A DNA stretch of 64,000 bases from Streptomyces sp. LUP47B. GTDB lineage: Bacteria > Actinomycetota > Actinomycetes > Streptomycetales > Streptomycetaceae. The stretch covers positions 258,751 through 322,750 of the forward strand of contig NZ_MJAH01000006.1 of NCBI RefSeq assembly GCF_001746295.1. The letters are read 5' to 3'. Every line of letters starts with the position of its first letter. Position 1 is the first letter of the stretch. The notes under the pieces are model-generated. The model saw nothing but the letters and a program-made list of their open reading frames with translations. It did not search any database and was not told the origin of the DNA. This document shows positions 24,573 to 33,665 of the stretch, piece by piece. A program made the position numbers and the translations under genes.

Positions 24573-27050
24573 ATGTCACGCACCCGCTGGAGACTCGGTC
24601 TCGGCGCCACCGCCTTCCTGGTGGCCGCCGGTCTGGTCCCCGCCCCCGCCCATGCCGAGGACGTCACCGACTACGCGATCACCGTCGACCCGGCCGCCCG
24701 GGGCGCGAAGATCGACGACACGATGTACGGCGTCTTCTTCGAAGACATCAACCGGGCCGCCGACGGCGGTCTGTACGCCGAGCTCGTGCAGAACCGGTCC
24801 TTCGAGTACTCCACCGCCGACAACTCCTCGTACACCCCGCTGACCTCGTGGACGGTCTCCGGCGCCGGCCAGGTGCTGAACGACGCCGGACGGCTGGGCG
24901 AGCGCAACCGCAACTACCTCTCCCTGGGCGCCGGTTCGTCGGTCACCAACGCCGGATACAACACCGGCATCCACGTGGACGAGGGCAAGAGGTACGACTT
25001 CTCGGTGTGGGCCCGCGCGGACGCCGGCACGACTCTCACGGTCTCGCTGCAGGACGCCGAAGGGACGCTCGCCACCGCCCGCAAGGTGACCGTGCCGAAG
25101 AGCGGCTGGGCCCAGTACAAGGCCACCTTCACCGCGACCCGGACCAGCTCCGACGGCCGCCTCACCGTGGCCTCCTCCGCCGCGACCGCCCTCGACATGG
25201 TGTCCCTCTTCCCGCGCGACACCTACCGCGGGGAACCCAACGGGCTGCGCAAGGACCTCGCCGAGAAGATCGCCGCCCTGCGGCCGGGGTTCGTGCGCTT
25301 CCCCGGCGGCTGTCTGGTGAACACGGGGTCCATGGAGGACTACAGCGCGGCCTCCGCCTGGCAGCGCAAGCGCTCGTACCAGTGGAAGGACACCGTCGGC
25401 CCGGTCGAGCAGCGCGCGACCAACGCCAACGTCTGGGGCTACAACCAGAGTTACGGCCTCGGCTACTACGAGTACTTCCGCCTCTCCGAGGACATCGGCG
25501 CCATGCCGCTGCCCGTGGTCCCCGCCCTGGTCACCGGCTGCGGCCAGAACAAGGCCGTCGTCGACGAGGCACTGCTCAAGCGGCACATCCAGGACACCCT
25601 CGACCTCATCGAGTTCGCCAACGGCCCGGCGAGCTCCACATGGGGCAAGGTGCGGGCGAAGATGGGCCACGCCAAGCCCTTCCACCTCACCCACATCGAG
25701 GTCGGCAACGAGGAGAACCTGCCGAACGAGTTCTTCGCCCGGTTCAAGGAGTTCCGCGCCGCCATCCAGGCGAAGTACCCGGACATCCAGGTCATCTCCA
25801 ACTCCGGCCCGGACGACTCGGGTACGACCTTCGACACGGCCTGGCAGCTCAACAAGGACGCCAAGGTCGACATGGTCGACGAGCACTACTACAACAGCCC
25901 GCAGTGGTTCCTGCAGAACAACGACCGCTACGACTCCTACGACCGCAGCGGCCCGAAGGTCTTCCTCGGCGAGTACGCCTCCCAGGGCAACACCTTCAAG
26001 AACGGCCTCACCGAGGCGGCGTTCATGACCGGCCTGGAGCGCAACGCCGATGTGGTCAAACTCGCCTCCTACGCCCCGCTGTTCGCCAACGAGGACTACG
26101 TCCAGTGGCGCCCGGACCTGATCTGGTTCAACAACCACGCCTCCTGGAACTCCGCCAACTACGAGGTCCAGAAGCTGTTCATGACCAACGTCGGCGACCG
26201 CGTGGTGCCCTCGACGGCCACCGGCACGCCCGCACTGCTCGCCCCGATCACCGGAGCCGTGGGCCTTTCGACGTGGGCGACGACGGCGGCGTACGACGAT
26301 GTGAAGGTCACCGGCGTGGACGGGACCACCCTGCTCGCCGACGACTTCAGCGGTGACGCCTCCCAGTGGACCCGCACCGGTGGCGGCAGCTGGAGCGTCC
26401 AGGACGGGCAGTACGTGCAGACGGACGTGACCGCCGAGAACACCATGGTCTCGGCGGGTGACCCGTCCTGGCACGACTACGACCTGAAGGCGAAGGCCAC
26501 CAAGAAGGCCGGCAAGGAGGGCTTCCTCGTCGCCTTCGGCGTCAAGGACACCGGCAACTACTACTGGTGGAACATCGGCGGCTGGAACAACACCCAGTCC
26601 GCCGTCGAACAGGCCGTGGACGGCGGCAAGTCGACGCTCATCTCCAAGGCCGGATCGGTCGAGACCGGCCGTACCTACGACATCGACGTCAAGGTGCGCG
26701 GCCGTCAGGTGACCCTCTACCTCGACGGACAGGAGTGGGGCAGCTTCAGCGACGACAAGCCGGCCGAGCCGTTCCGCCAGGTGGTCACCAAGGACCAGAA
26801 GACCGGTGACCTGATCGTCAAGGTGGTCAACGCCCAGAACTCGGCCGCCCGTACGGCCGTCGACCTGGGCGGCGCCAAGGTCGCCTCCCGGGCCCGGGTG
26901 ACCACCCTGGCGGCCGCCCCCGACGCCGTGAACAGTGAGACGTCGACGACGGTCGCCCCGATGAGGTCCACCTTCGACGGGGTCGCCCGGAAGTTCACGT
27001 ACACCTTCCCGGCGAACTCGATCACCTTCCTGAGGATCAGGCAGAGGTAG
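24573..27050 (+). CDS. Secreted GH51 alpha-L-arabinofuranosidase with C-terminal laminin-G-like domain
   Basis: 825 residues. Sec signal WRLGLGATAFLVAAGLVPAP with cleavage after AHA. GH51 catalytic region: N-terminal IDDTMYGVFFEDINRAADGG, a carbohydrate-binding-like insertion (about 90-220), acid/base Glu in HIEVGNEENLP and nucleophile Glu in VFLGEYASQGN. The C-terminal part (about 580-750: DDFSGDASQWTRTGGGSWSV; YYWWNIGGWNNTQSAVEQ) is a concanavalin/LamG-like domain. It removes arabinose side chains from plant arabinoxylan or arabinan outside the cell. The last 14 bp overlap the convergent CMD gene. Confidence 0.92.
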   Translation: MSRTRWRLGLGATAFLVAAGLVPAPAHAEDVTDYAITVDPAARGAKIDDTMYGVFFEDINRAADGGLYAELVQNRSFEYSTADNSSYTPLTSWTVSGAGQVLNDAGRLGERNRNYLSLGAGSSVTNAGYNTGIHVDEGKRYDFSVWARADAGTTLTVSLQDAEGTLATARKVTVPKSGWAQYKATFTATRTSSDGRLTVASSAATALDMVSLFPRDTYRGEPNGLRKDLAEKIAALRPGFVRFPGGCLVNTGSMEDYSAASAWQRKRSYQWKDTVGPVEQRATNANVWGYNQSYGLGYYEYFRLSEDIGAMPLPVVPALVTGCGQNKAVVDEALLKRHIQDTLDLIEFANGPASSTWGKVRAKMGHAKPFHLTHIEVGNEENLPNEFFARFKEFRAAIQAKYPDIQVISNSGPDDSGTTFDTAWQLNKDAKVDMVDEHYYNSPQWFLQNNDRYDSYDRSGPKVFLGEYASQGNTFKNGLTEAAFMTGLERNADVVKLASYAPLFANEDYVQWRPDLIWFNNHASWNSANYEVQKLFMTNVGDRVVPSTATGTPALLAPITGAVGLSTWATTAAYDDVKVTGVDGTTLLADDFSGDASQWTRTGGGSWSVQDGQYVQTDVTAENTMVSAGDPSWHDYDLKAKATKKAGKEGFLVAFGVKDTGNYYWWNIGGWNNTQSAVEQAVDGGKSTLISKAGSVETGRTYDIDVKVRGRQVTLYLDGQEWGSFSDDKPAEPFRQVVTKDQKTGDLIVKVVNAQNSAARTAVDLGGAKVASRARVTTLAAAPDAVNSETSTTVAPMRSTFDGVARKFTYTFPANSITFLRIRQR

Positions 27051-27474
27051 CCGACGGGTCGGCGGGCTGCTGTCCGACGGGCAGCAGCCCCCGCTCGCCG
27101 AACACCTTCTTCGCCACGGCCGTGGCGTTGAGGGCCCTGGGGAACCCGCAGTAGCCGGCCGACTGCAGCAGTGCCTCGACGATCTGCTCGGGGGTGAGGC
27201 CCACGTTGAGGGCCGTGTTGATGTGCACCTCCAGCTGCGTCTCAGAGCCGCCGAGCGCGGTGAGCATGCCCAGCGTGACCAACTGGCGGTCGCGCGGCTC
27301 CAGTTGGGGTCGTGAGTAGATCTCGCCGAACCCCCAGGCGATGACCTGGTGGCCCATCTCCGGGCTGATGTCGGCGAGCGAGTCGACGACCAGCTGCCCT
27401 ACCTCGGGGTTGACGCTCCCCAGCACCTCAAGACCTCGCGCGAAACGCTCCTCGCGGGTGGTGCTCTCGCTCAT
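27037..27474 (-). CDS. Carboxymuconolactone decarboxylase family protein
   Basis: 145 residues from ATG 27474 after GGAGGGAG. The CMD/AhpD-like fold is seen in ERFARGLEVLGSVNPEVGQL, SRPQLEPRDRQLVTLGMLTA and VHINTALNVGLTPEQIVEAL. The single cysteine (QSAGYCGFPRALNA) is not a CxxC pair, so AhpD-type peroxidase activity is unlikely. Many such PcaC-like proteins outside protocatechuate clusters are uncharacterised, and no pca genes are nearby. Confidence 0.85.
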   Translation of the reverse strand: MSESTTREERFARGLEVLGSVNPEVGQLVVDSLADISPEMGHQVIAWGFGEIYSRPQLEPRDRQLVTLGMLTALGGSETQLEVHINTALNVGLTPEQIVEALLQSAGYCGFPRALNATAVAKKVFGERGLLPVGQQPADPSATSA

Positions 27475-27639
27475 GTCGGCTCCCTCCGCCCGTACGTCCC
27501 CCTCGGCCGCCGTTGGCTTCCGGGTCGTACGGAGTTCACTTCACCGCCATCGGCGGCCGGACAACCAACCGTATTCACCCCCGGTCTAAATCGGTGCAGC
27601 GACAACGCACGGGGTGAACGCCCCGGACGGGGGCTTGAA

Positions 27640-30276
27640 TTGACCAGCAAACAGGGCGTGCGACCGACCATCCCGCCCGAACCCAGGACCGCGGACGACC
27701 ACATAGGGGAGCGGCCGCCGCCCGGACCTGGGCAGGCCGCTCTGCTGGCGGTGGCGATCACCGTCGTCGTGCTCTGCGCGGCCGACGCCGTCGCCCGCAG
27801 CTATCCGTTCGGACCGCGTACCCGCAACGTCAACGACCTGGGAAACCAGTACGTGCCGTTCCACACGCACCTGTGGGACCTGCTGCACGGGCGGAGCACC
27901 GGCGGGCTCCTCGTCAACTGGCAGTCGGGATTCGGCACCAGCTTCCTGCCCGACCTCGGCACCTACCTCACCAGCCCGTTCGCCCTGCTCGTGGCGGTGT
28001 TCCCGAGGGACGAGATCGACCTCGCGGTGTACGTCATCACCGTGCTGAAGATCGCGTGCGCCGGTGCCGCCATGGCCTGGCTGCTGCTGAGACTGCGTCC
28101 CGGGCGCTGGTGGGCGGCAGGTCTGCTGGGCGCGTCCTACGCCCTGTGCGGATGGACCGTGGCGACCGCCTCGTACAACCTCATGTGGCTCGACGGGCTG
28201 ATCGCCCTGCCGCTGCTGTGTCTGGTCGGGGAGTGGATCCTGAGCGGCAGGCGCCCGCTCGTCGGGGTGCTGGTCGTGACGGCCGTCTGGATCGCCAACT
28301 TCTACACGGCGTACATGGCCACCCTCGCCGCCGCTCTCGTGTTCCTGCTGCGGCTGTGGCTGGCCGACCTGCCCCGCCGCCGCAGGCTCACCGCCGCGGG
28401 CCGGGCCGCCCTGACCTTCGCGCTCGGCATGGGCCTGGCCGCGCCCCTGGTGACGGTCGTGTACTTCGGCAGCGCGCACGCCTCAGAGGGCCGGTTCACC
28501 CGGTTCGCTCCGGTGGGCGCGCAGGACCTGCTGGCCCGGCTGCTGCCGACGACGTACAGCTTCGGCTCCCCGGCCCTCTTCGTCGGCACCACGGCCCTGC
28601 TGCTCGCCCTCGCCCTGCCCTTCCACCGTGCGGCACCCCGCCGCGTGCGCGCGGGGTGGACCCTGCTGGTGCTCGTCGTGACCCTGTCCATGCAGTGGGG
28701 TCCGACCCATCTGCTCTGGCACGCCTTCGCCGAACCGCAGGGCAGTTCGTACCGCCAGACCTTCGTGGTGTGCGCGCTGCTGGTGATCGCCGCCTGGCAC
28801 ACGCTCTCCTACGGGCCCCTCGACCGGCGGGCCCTGGGCGCGGCGGCCGGACTGCTCGCGCTGATCGCGGTGGTGGCGAGCGGCAGTCAGCTGGTCCGTT
28901 CCTTCGCCTGGCCGGTGTTCCTGATGGCGGCCCTGGGCGCGCTGCTCGGCCTGATCCTGCTCGGCCGCGAGCGACCCGTGCTGCGCATGGCCCCGGTGGC
29001 GCTCGCCGCCGTACTGCTCGTCGGGGCGCAGCTGGGCGAGGCCACCGCCACCGACGCCGTGGCCACCCGGATGCGGTTCGGGCACATGGACGACTACGCC
29101 CCCTGGGGCACCCGGCAGCAGGACCAGGCCGACGCCGTCGAGCAGGCCGACGGCTGGCCCCGCTACCGCACCGACCCGGGCCGGGAACAGACCGTCGGCA
29201 ACGACCCGCTGGAGGTCGGCGGGCAGGGCGCGCAGTACTACAGCAGCCACACCTCCGCCGTGCTCAGCAGCACGCTCACCGCCCTCGGCGGCGGCTGGAC
29301 CTCCGGCGGCCGCAGCCTCCAGAGCCTGGACAACGCCGTGACGGACGTCCTCTTCTCCGTCGGCGCCCGGGTGCACTCCCCGCCGGACCCGCATCAGAAC
29401 TGGTTCCCGCAGGACGGCACCGGGGAGACCGTGACCCGCGAGGACGTCCCGCCCCTGGTGACGGTAAGGCCGTCCGCCGCGACCGGTGCCTTCGGGCCGT
29501 CGCCGTACCGCAACCAGGAGCTGCTGCTGGGCGCCCGCGTCTACACCCTGCCCCGCATCACCGTCCTCAACGGCGCCGGGAAGCGGCCGGTCCGCAGCGC
29601 CGACGAACGGCACGGGGTGCGCATAGGCGCCAGGGCGACGATCACCGCGCGGTGCCGGGCGGGCAGCGAGGTGTACCTCTGGGCGCCGTACTTCGCGGGC
29701 ACCGCGCGGCTGGCCGGGCCCTCCGCGCACGGCCTGACCGGACGGTTCCGGGCAGACTGGCGGCCCCTCACCAAGATCGCCGCCATGCAGCGCCTCGGCA
29801 CGGTCCCGGACTCCGGGCGGCTCACGATCGAGCTGACCGCGAACCGGCTGGGCGTCGTGCCGGACCAGGCGGTCGGCTGCCTGGACACCGGCCGCCTGCA
29901 CACCGTCGTACGACAGCTCAAGGCCACCGGCGCCACCAAGGTGACCGTCTCCGGCTCCGGCGGCACGATCAGGGCCCAGCTCCCGGCGGGCAGCAAGGGC
30001 GTCGCCGTCGTGGCCGCGCCCCGGATCGCCGGCTGGCGCTGCGCCGCAGGTGACGCGGCCGCCGTACCCGCGAAGCAGTACCACGGGCTGATCGCCGTGC
30101 CGCTCGACGGCACCTCGACGAGTGTGACCTGCAGCTTCCGTCCGCCCGGTCTGCGGCTGGGGACGGCGGTCGGGGGCGGTGCGCTCCTCGCTCTCGCCGG
30201 GCTCGGGGTGTTCGCAGCTCTGCGTCGGTCCGACCGAGCGTTTCAGGCGGCGAAACCGGGGCGTTCCCGGCGGTAG
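27640..30276 (+). CDS. YfhO-family polytopic membrane protein
   Basis: About 878 residues, counted from TTG 27640 (GGGGG 8 nt upstream); GTG 27658 is an alternative and the frame is open back to 27349. Residues about 30-480 hold roughly 11-12 membrane helices with the YfhO signature near the start (SYPFGPRTRNVNDLGNQYVP; NWQSGFGTSFLPDLGTYLTS). A large extracytoplasmic domain follows (about 480-840) and a last helix near the C-terminus (AVGGGALLALAGLGVFAAL). YfhO proteins belong to the GT-C-like glycosyltransferase group linked to lipoteichoic acid glycosylation in Firmicutes; the role in Streptomyces is unknown. Confidence 0.82.
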   Translation: MTSKQGVRPTIPPEPRTADDHIGERPPPGPGQAALLAVAITVVVLCAADAVARSYPFGPRTRNVNDLGNQYVPFHTHLWDLLHGRSTGGLLVNWQSGFGTSFLPDLGTYLTSPFALLVAVFPRDEIDLAVYVITVLKIACAGAAMAWLLLRLRPGRWWAAGLLGASYALCGWTVATASYNLMWLDGLIALPLLCLVGEWILSGRRPLVGVLVVTAVWIANFYTAYMATLAAALVFLLRLWLADLPRRRRLTAAGRAALTFALGMGLAAPLVTVVYFGSAHASEGRFTRFAPVGAQDLLARLLPTTYSFGSPALFVGTTALLLALALPFHRAAPRRVRAGWTLLVLVVTLSMQWGPTHLLWHAFAEPQGSSYRQTFVVCALLVIAAWHTLSYGPLDRRALGAAAGLLALIAVVASGSQLVRSFAWPVFLMAALGALLGLILLGRERPVLRMAPVALAAVLLVGAQLGEATATDAVATRMRFGHMDDYAPWGTRQQDQADAVEQADGWPRYRTDPGREQTVGNDPLEVGGQGAQYYSSHTSAVLSSTLTALGGGWTSGGRSLQSLDNAVTDVLFSVGARVHSPPDPHQNWFPQDGTGETVTREDVPPLVTVRPSAATGAFGPSPYRNQELLLGARVYTLPRITVLNGAGKRPVRSADERHGVRIGARATITARCRAGSEVYLWAPYFAGTARLAGPSAHGLTGRFRADWRPLTKIAAMQRLGTVPDSGRLTIELTANRLGVVPDQAVGCLDTGRLHTVVRQLKATGATKVTVSGSGGTIRAQLPAGSKGVAVVAAPRIAGWRCAAGDAAAVPAKQYHGLIAVPLDGTSTSVTCSFRPPGLRLGTAVGGGALLALAGLGVFAALRRSDRAFQAAKPGRSRR

Positions 30277-30334
30277 GGGTCACGGGACCGTCCGGACCAT
30301 GGCAGCGGACCAGGCACCGTGAGATCGTCCGCAG

Positions 30335-30730
30335 GTGACCAACGCTGCTGGTGGGGAAAGAACTTCGGGACGGCCGGACGACCGCGCCGCGTCCGGCCTG
30401 CGCTTCGCGACGGAACTCGTCGCGTGGGTGGCCACCCCCTGGGCCCTGGCCGGCCATTCATGGCTGCTCGCCGCCCTGTCCGTGGTGGCCCTGATCGGCC
30501 TTCCGACCCTCTTCTCCACTCCGGGGGACAAGGCCAACGTGATCATCGCGGTGCCGGGCCGGATCACGATCCTGCTGGTGCTGCTCCAGCTTGCCGCGGC
30601 CGTGGTCTCCTCCTGGCTGGCCTGGCCCGCCTGGGCGGCCGTCTCGGTGACCCTGCTGGCCGCCGCCACCCTCGTCACGGAGCGCCGGCGCTGGCGCCGG
30701 CTGATCATCCGCGATCGATCCGCCCGATGA
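30335..30730 (+). CDS. YrdB/DUF2568 family small membrane protein
   Basis: 131 residues from GTG 30335. Four predicted helices in the conserved pattern FATELVAWVATPWALAG, SWLLAALSVVALIGLPTLFS, ITILLVLLQLAAAVVSSW and AAVSVTLLAAATLVTE. The motif FSTPGDK before the third helix is typical of this family. Function unknown. Confidence 0.85.
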   Translation: MTNAAGGERTSGRPDDRAASGLRFATELVAWVATPWALAGHSWLLAALSVVALIGLPTLFSTPGDKANVIIAVPGRITILLVLLQLAAAVVSSWLAWPAWAAVSVTLLAAATLVTERRRWRRLIIRDRSAR

Positions 30731-30747
30731 GGCGCTCCCCCGTCAAT

Positions 30748-30771
30748 TGAAGGGCATTGCCGTGCCCTTCA
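30748..30771. terminator. Bidirectional hairpin between convergent genes
   Basis: A perfect 9-bp stem TGAAGGGCA / TGCCCTTCA with a 6-nt loop, 17 bp after the YrdB stop. The right arm ends at the leftward gene's stop codon (30769-30771). Confidence 0.6.
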
Positions 30772-31614
30772 CAGACTGCATCTCCCGGCGGCGAGTGCCG
30801 TGATCGCGCACTCCGCGGCGTGCTGTGCCGCGAGCGCGGAGGGGAAGGGCCCGCAGCCGTGGGAGGCACGGCCGACCGGTCCGTTCGTGATCCGCCACTG
30901 CCAGGCGGTGCTCGCGGCAGGGGCCGAAGGGTGGTGCCAGACGGGCTGTGCGGCGGAGGGTGCGTTCTCCGCCTGCTGGACGACCACGTCGTGGACCACT
31001 CCGCCGATCAGGGCCGAGGCGCGCCCTGCGTCGTCGTGGGTGGTCCAGTGGAGGGGAGTCGGGGTGGACTCCGACACTTCCAGGAGGACGTCGGTGAGGT
31101 CGGCCAGAGTCCGGTACAGCGCGGCACGAACCGCGTCGGTGTGCTGACGGCCCCACCGGCATGGGGTCCGTTCGGCGAGTTCGTCCACGATGGCCTGCGC
31201 GGCGAGTTCGTCGAGAGGGTCGGGCTGTGCGAGGCGTTCCCGCGCCAGGGTCGCGGTGGCGCCCCATGCGAGGTCGTCGCGGGTCATGCCGGTGTCGCGG
31301 GCCAGCGTCCAGAGGTCCGCCGGCCCCAGGTCGTCGACCGTGTGCTGGATGCATCGGGCGCCCGCGTCGGCCGCGGGCGGTACGTCGGCGTTCAGGAGGC
31401 CGGCGCGTACCTCGGTGGCCGCTGTCACGTCGCCCGGTTGCAGCGCGCCCGGCGGCAGCGCGGCCGCTGTGCGGAGCACGCGCTCGTGGACGCGCCGTGC
31501 CGCATGAGCGCCTGGGGGCGGCGAGGGGCTTCCTGACAGCGAGCACAGGGCGTCCAGCAGGTCCGTCGGCACAACTTTCAAGTTGATGCACGCCTTCGAC
31601 AGACGGCCGTCCAT
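30769..31614 (-). CDS. Hypothetical protein, soluble, no recognised domain
   Basis: 281 residues from ATG 31614 after GGGGGAGG. Largely alpha-helical and Ala/Leu-rich (HERVLRTAAALPPGALQPGD; ARDTGMTRDDLAWGATATLA; LAAQAIVDELAERTPCRWG). The C-terminal third is more polar with WQWRITNGPVG and two cysteines (GCGPFPS, AECAIT). No signal peptide or membrane helix. It precedes nothing in the same direction closely; upstream on the same strand a strong terminator separates it from the RidA operon. Codon use looks native, supporting a real gene. Confidence 0.7.
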   Translation of the reverse strand: MDGRLSKACINLKVVPTDLLDALCSLSGSPSPPPGAHAARRVHERVLRTAAALPPGALQPGDVTAATEVRAGLLNADVPPAADAGARCIQHTVDDLGPADLWTLARDTGMTRDDLAWGATATLARERLAQPDPLDELAAQAIVDELAERTPCRWGRQHTDAVRAALYRTLADLTDVLLEVSESTPTPLHWTTHDDAGRASALIGGVVHDVVVQQAENAPSAAQPVWHHPSAPAASTAWQWRITNGPVGRASHGCGPFPSALAAQHAAECAITALAAGRCSL

Positions 31615-31648
31615 CCTGACCTCCCCCTTTCCGCTCTCCGGGATGGCG

Positions 31649-31691
31649 GGCTGGTCCGGCGCGGTTCCCCTTGAACCGCGCCGGACCAGCC
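31649..31691 (-). terminator. Very strong hairpin terminator of the MBL-esterase-RidA operon
   Basis: A perfect 18-bp stem: arm 31649-31666 begins GGCTGGTCCGG, arm 31674-31691 is its exact reverse complement, with a 7-nt loop (CCCCTTG). It starts 17 bp beyond the RidA stop on the leftward strand. Confidence 0.9.
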
Positions 31692-31707
31692 TCGTTCTGT
31701 GGCTGTG

Positions 31708-32091
31708 TCAGTCGTCCAGCACGGCCAGGGCGTCGATCTCCACGAGGAGTCCCGGCGGGAGCTGCATGTAGACGGTGGTGCGGGCGGGGAAGGGCTCGCC
31801 GACGGCCGCGGCATACGCCTCGTTGAGCTCGGGCAGGTGGGCGGGGTCGGTGAGGTAGACGCGGAGCATGACGACGTCCTCCAGGCCCGCGCCGGCCGCC
31901 TTGAGCACGGCGGTGACATTGCGCAGGACCTGTGCGGTCTGCTCGGCGACGGTGGTGCCGACGACCGCGCCGGTGTCGGGGTCGAAGGGGAGCTGTCCGG
32001 AGACCTGCAGGACGGGGCCCTTGCGGATGCCCTGGGACAGCGGGGCCGGGAGAGCGGGGGCGTTCTCGGTGGTGATGACGGTTCTGGTCAT
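31708..32091 (-). CDS. RidA family (enamine/imine deaminase) protein
   Basis: 127 residues from ATG 32091 with AAGGA 5 nt upstream. RidA pattern: APLSQGIRKGPVLQVSGQLP, then TAQVLRNVTAVLKAAGAGLE, DVVMLRVYLTD (Arg that binds the substrate carboxylate) and VEIDALAVLDD. RidA proteins hydrolyse reactive 2-aminoacrylate-type enamines or, in catabolic operons, pathway intermediates. As the last gene of a three-gene operon with an esterase and an MBL hydrolase, a pathway-specific role is likely. Confidence 0.9.
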   Translation of the reverse strand: MTRTVITTENAPALPAPLSQGIRKGPVLQVSGQLPFDPDTGAVVGTTVAEQTAQVLRNVTAVLKAAGAGLEDVVMLRVYLTDPAHLPELNEAYAAAVGEPFPARTTVYMQLPPGLLVEIDALAVLDD

Positions 32092-32149
32092 GGTGTTCCT
32101 TGAAGCGGTGGTGATCACTGAAGGGGGTGGGAGGCAGACACCTACGGCG

Positions 32150-33643
32150 TTAGCTCCAGGCCTGGCGCTCCCGGCTGCGGGGGTCGTCGATCTGGGTCCA
32201 CTCGGCGTCGATGTGCATCGTGGCCCTGCGCTCGGTGTCGTAGGGGTCCCAGCCGGGGTCGCCGGTGGAGGCGAACCGGATCCAGGTCTCGTGCACGCGG
32301 TCCGCGAGATCCGCGGGGGGCTTGTCGGGGCCGAGCAGGGCGCCGGGGCCGATCAGCTCGGGCCGGTCCGCGAGGTCGAAGACGAAGGGCAGCTCGACCG
32401 CGTGGGTGGCGCCGAGCTCTCCGTCCAGGGCCCGGGAGCGCCAGGCGAACTCGTACGCGTAGGTGGCGGACTCCGGATGGGCGGCATGGGCGCCGGCCAG
32501 AGCGCGACTGCCCGCGCCGAACAGGGCGTCGGCCATGATGGCGGACCGCAGTTCCGCGTAGGAGGCCTCGGGGCGGGACTTGCGGTAGGTCTCGACGAGC
32601 CGCGCCGGATCCGGGTGCGAGCGCGCCGCCGCCTCGTCGACGTCGGCTGCGGTCGAGGTGGCGTACTTGCCCACCGGCACCAGGTAGAGGTTGCCCTCCT
32701 CGGTGTTGGTGCCGACGAGCAGGTCGACGTCGGCGGCGAGGCCGGCGGCGACGGATGCGGCGGGCTGAGTGTCGAGGACGAGGCTGAAGGGGCTGAGGCC
32801 GATCAGCGGGTCGCCGTGGGTCTCGGTCCGCAGGTCGATGCCCGCGAGCTGGGAGGCGGCCTCGACCAGGCGCTCGTCGGAGATGTCCGCGAAGGCGTCG
32901 ACGTGGGGTTCGATGCTCAGGGCCGCGGCGGCCGCGGCGGTGACGCGGGCGGCCTGCTCAGTGCTGAACGCGCCCAGGCCGCTGCCGCTCTGCACGATCG
33001 CCCTGCGGAACAGACCCGTGGCCTCCGCGGTGGCGAGGACGCCGCCCACGATGGTCGCCCCGGCCGACTGGCCGAAGAGCGTGACGTTGTCCGGGTCACC
33101 GCCGAACCCGGCGATGTTCTCCCGCACCCAGCGCAGCGCGGCGACGACGTCGAGCAGACCGCGGTTGGCGGGGGCCCCGGGCAGGTCCAGGAACCCGGCG
33201 ATGCCGAGCCGGTAGTTGAGCGTGACGAGGACGACGCCGTCGCGGGCGAAGGCGGAACCGTCGTACATCGCGGACCGCGTCGATCCGGCGACGAATCCGC
33301 CGCCGTGCACGAACACCATGACCGGCAGGTCGCTCTGCGCGACGGCGGGCGTCCACACGTTGACGGTGAGGTAGTCCTCGCCCCGGCTCCAGCCGGTGCC
33401 GAAGTAGGGGGCCATGTCGATGCTGCCGAGCTTGCGCTCGGACTGCGGGGCGTTGGGTCCGGGGACCGTGGCGTCCCGTACGCCGTCCCACGGCTCATGC
33501 GGCTCGGGCGGCGCGAAGCGGCCGGCGCCCAGGGGCGGGGCGGCATAGGGGATGTTCAGGAAGGCGGCGGTGCCGTCCTCCTGGCGCAGACCGCGCACGG
33601 CTCCCTGCGCGGTGGTCACGACGGGTTCGGGGTGGTGGTTCAT
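32150..33643 (-). CDS. Type-B carboxylesterase
   Basis: 497 residues. Alpha/beta hydrolase of the carboxylesterase type-B family: FLNIPYAAPPLGAGRFAPPE, oxyanion-hole region LPVMVFVHGGGFVAGS, nucleophile elbow FGQSAGATIVGGVL (Ser), an acidic residue in the TNTEEGN region and a His in the HAVELPFVF region (ATHAVELPFVFDLAD). No signal peptide, so intracellular. The MBL gene lies 22 bp upstream and RidA 58 bp downstream, all on one leftward transcript. Natural substrate unknown. Confidence 0.92.
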   Translation of the reverse strand: MNHHPEPVVTTAQGAVRGLRQEDGTAAFLNIPYAAPPLGAGRFAPPEPHEPWDGVRDATVPGPNAPQSERKLGSIDMAPYFGTGWSRGEDYLTVNVWTPAVAQSDLPVMVFVHGGGFVAGSTRSAMYDGSAFARDGVVLVTLNYRLGIAGFLDLPGAPANRGLLDVVAALRWVRENIAGFGGDPDNVTLFGQSAGATIVGGVLATAEATGLFRRAIVQSGSGLGAFSTEQAARVTAAAAAALSIEPHVDAFADISDERLVEAASQLAGIDLRTETHGDPLIGLSPFSLVLDTQPAASVAAGLAADVDLLVGTNTEEGNLYLVPVGKYATSTAADVDEAAARSHPDPARLVETYRKSRPEASYAELRSAIMADALFGAGSRALAGAHAAHPESATYAYEFAWRSRALDGELGATHAVELPFVFDLADRPELIGPGALLGPDKPPADLADRVHETWIRFASTGDPGWDPYDTERRATMHIDAEWTQIDDPRSRERQAWS

Positions 33644-33665
33644 CTCTGGTGCCTCTCCGCGGGCT

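Noticed and set aside
24576..26474. 632-codon leftward frame opposite the GH51 gene
   Set aside because: Antisense shadow; the GH51 protein has signal peptide and catalytic motifs.
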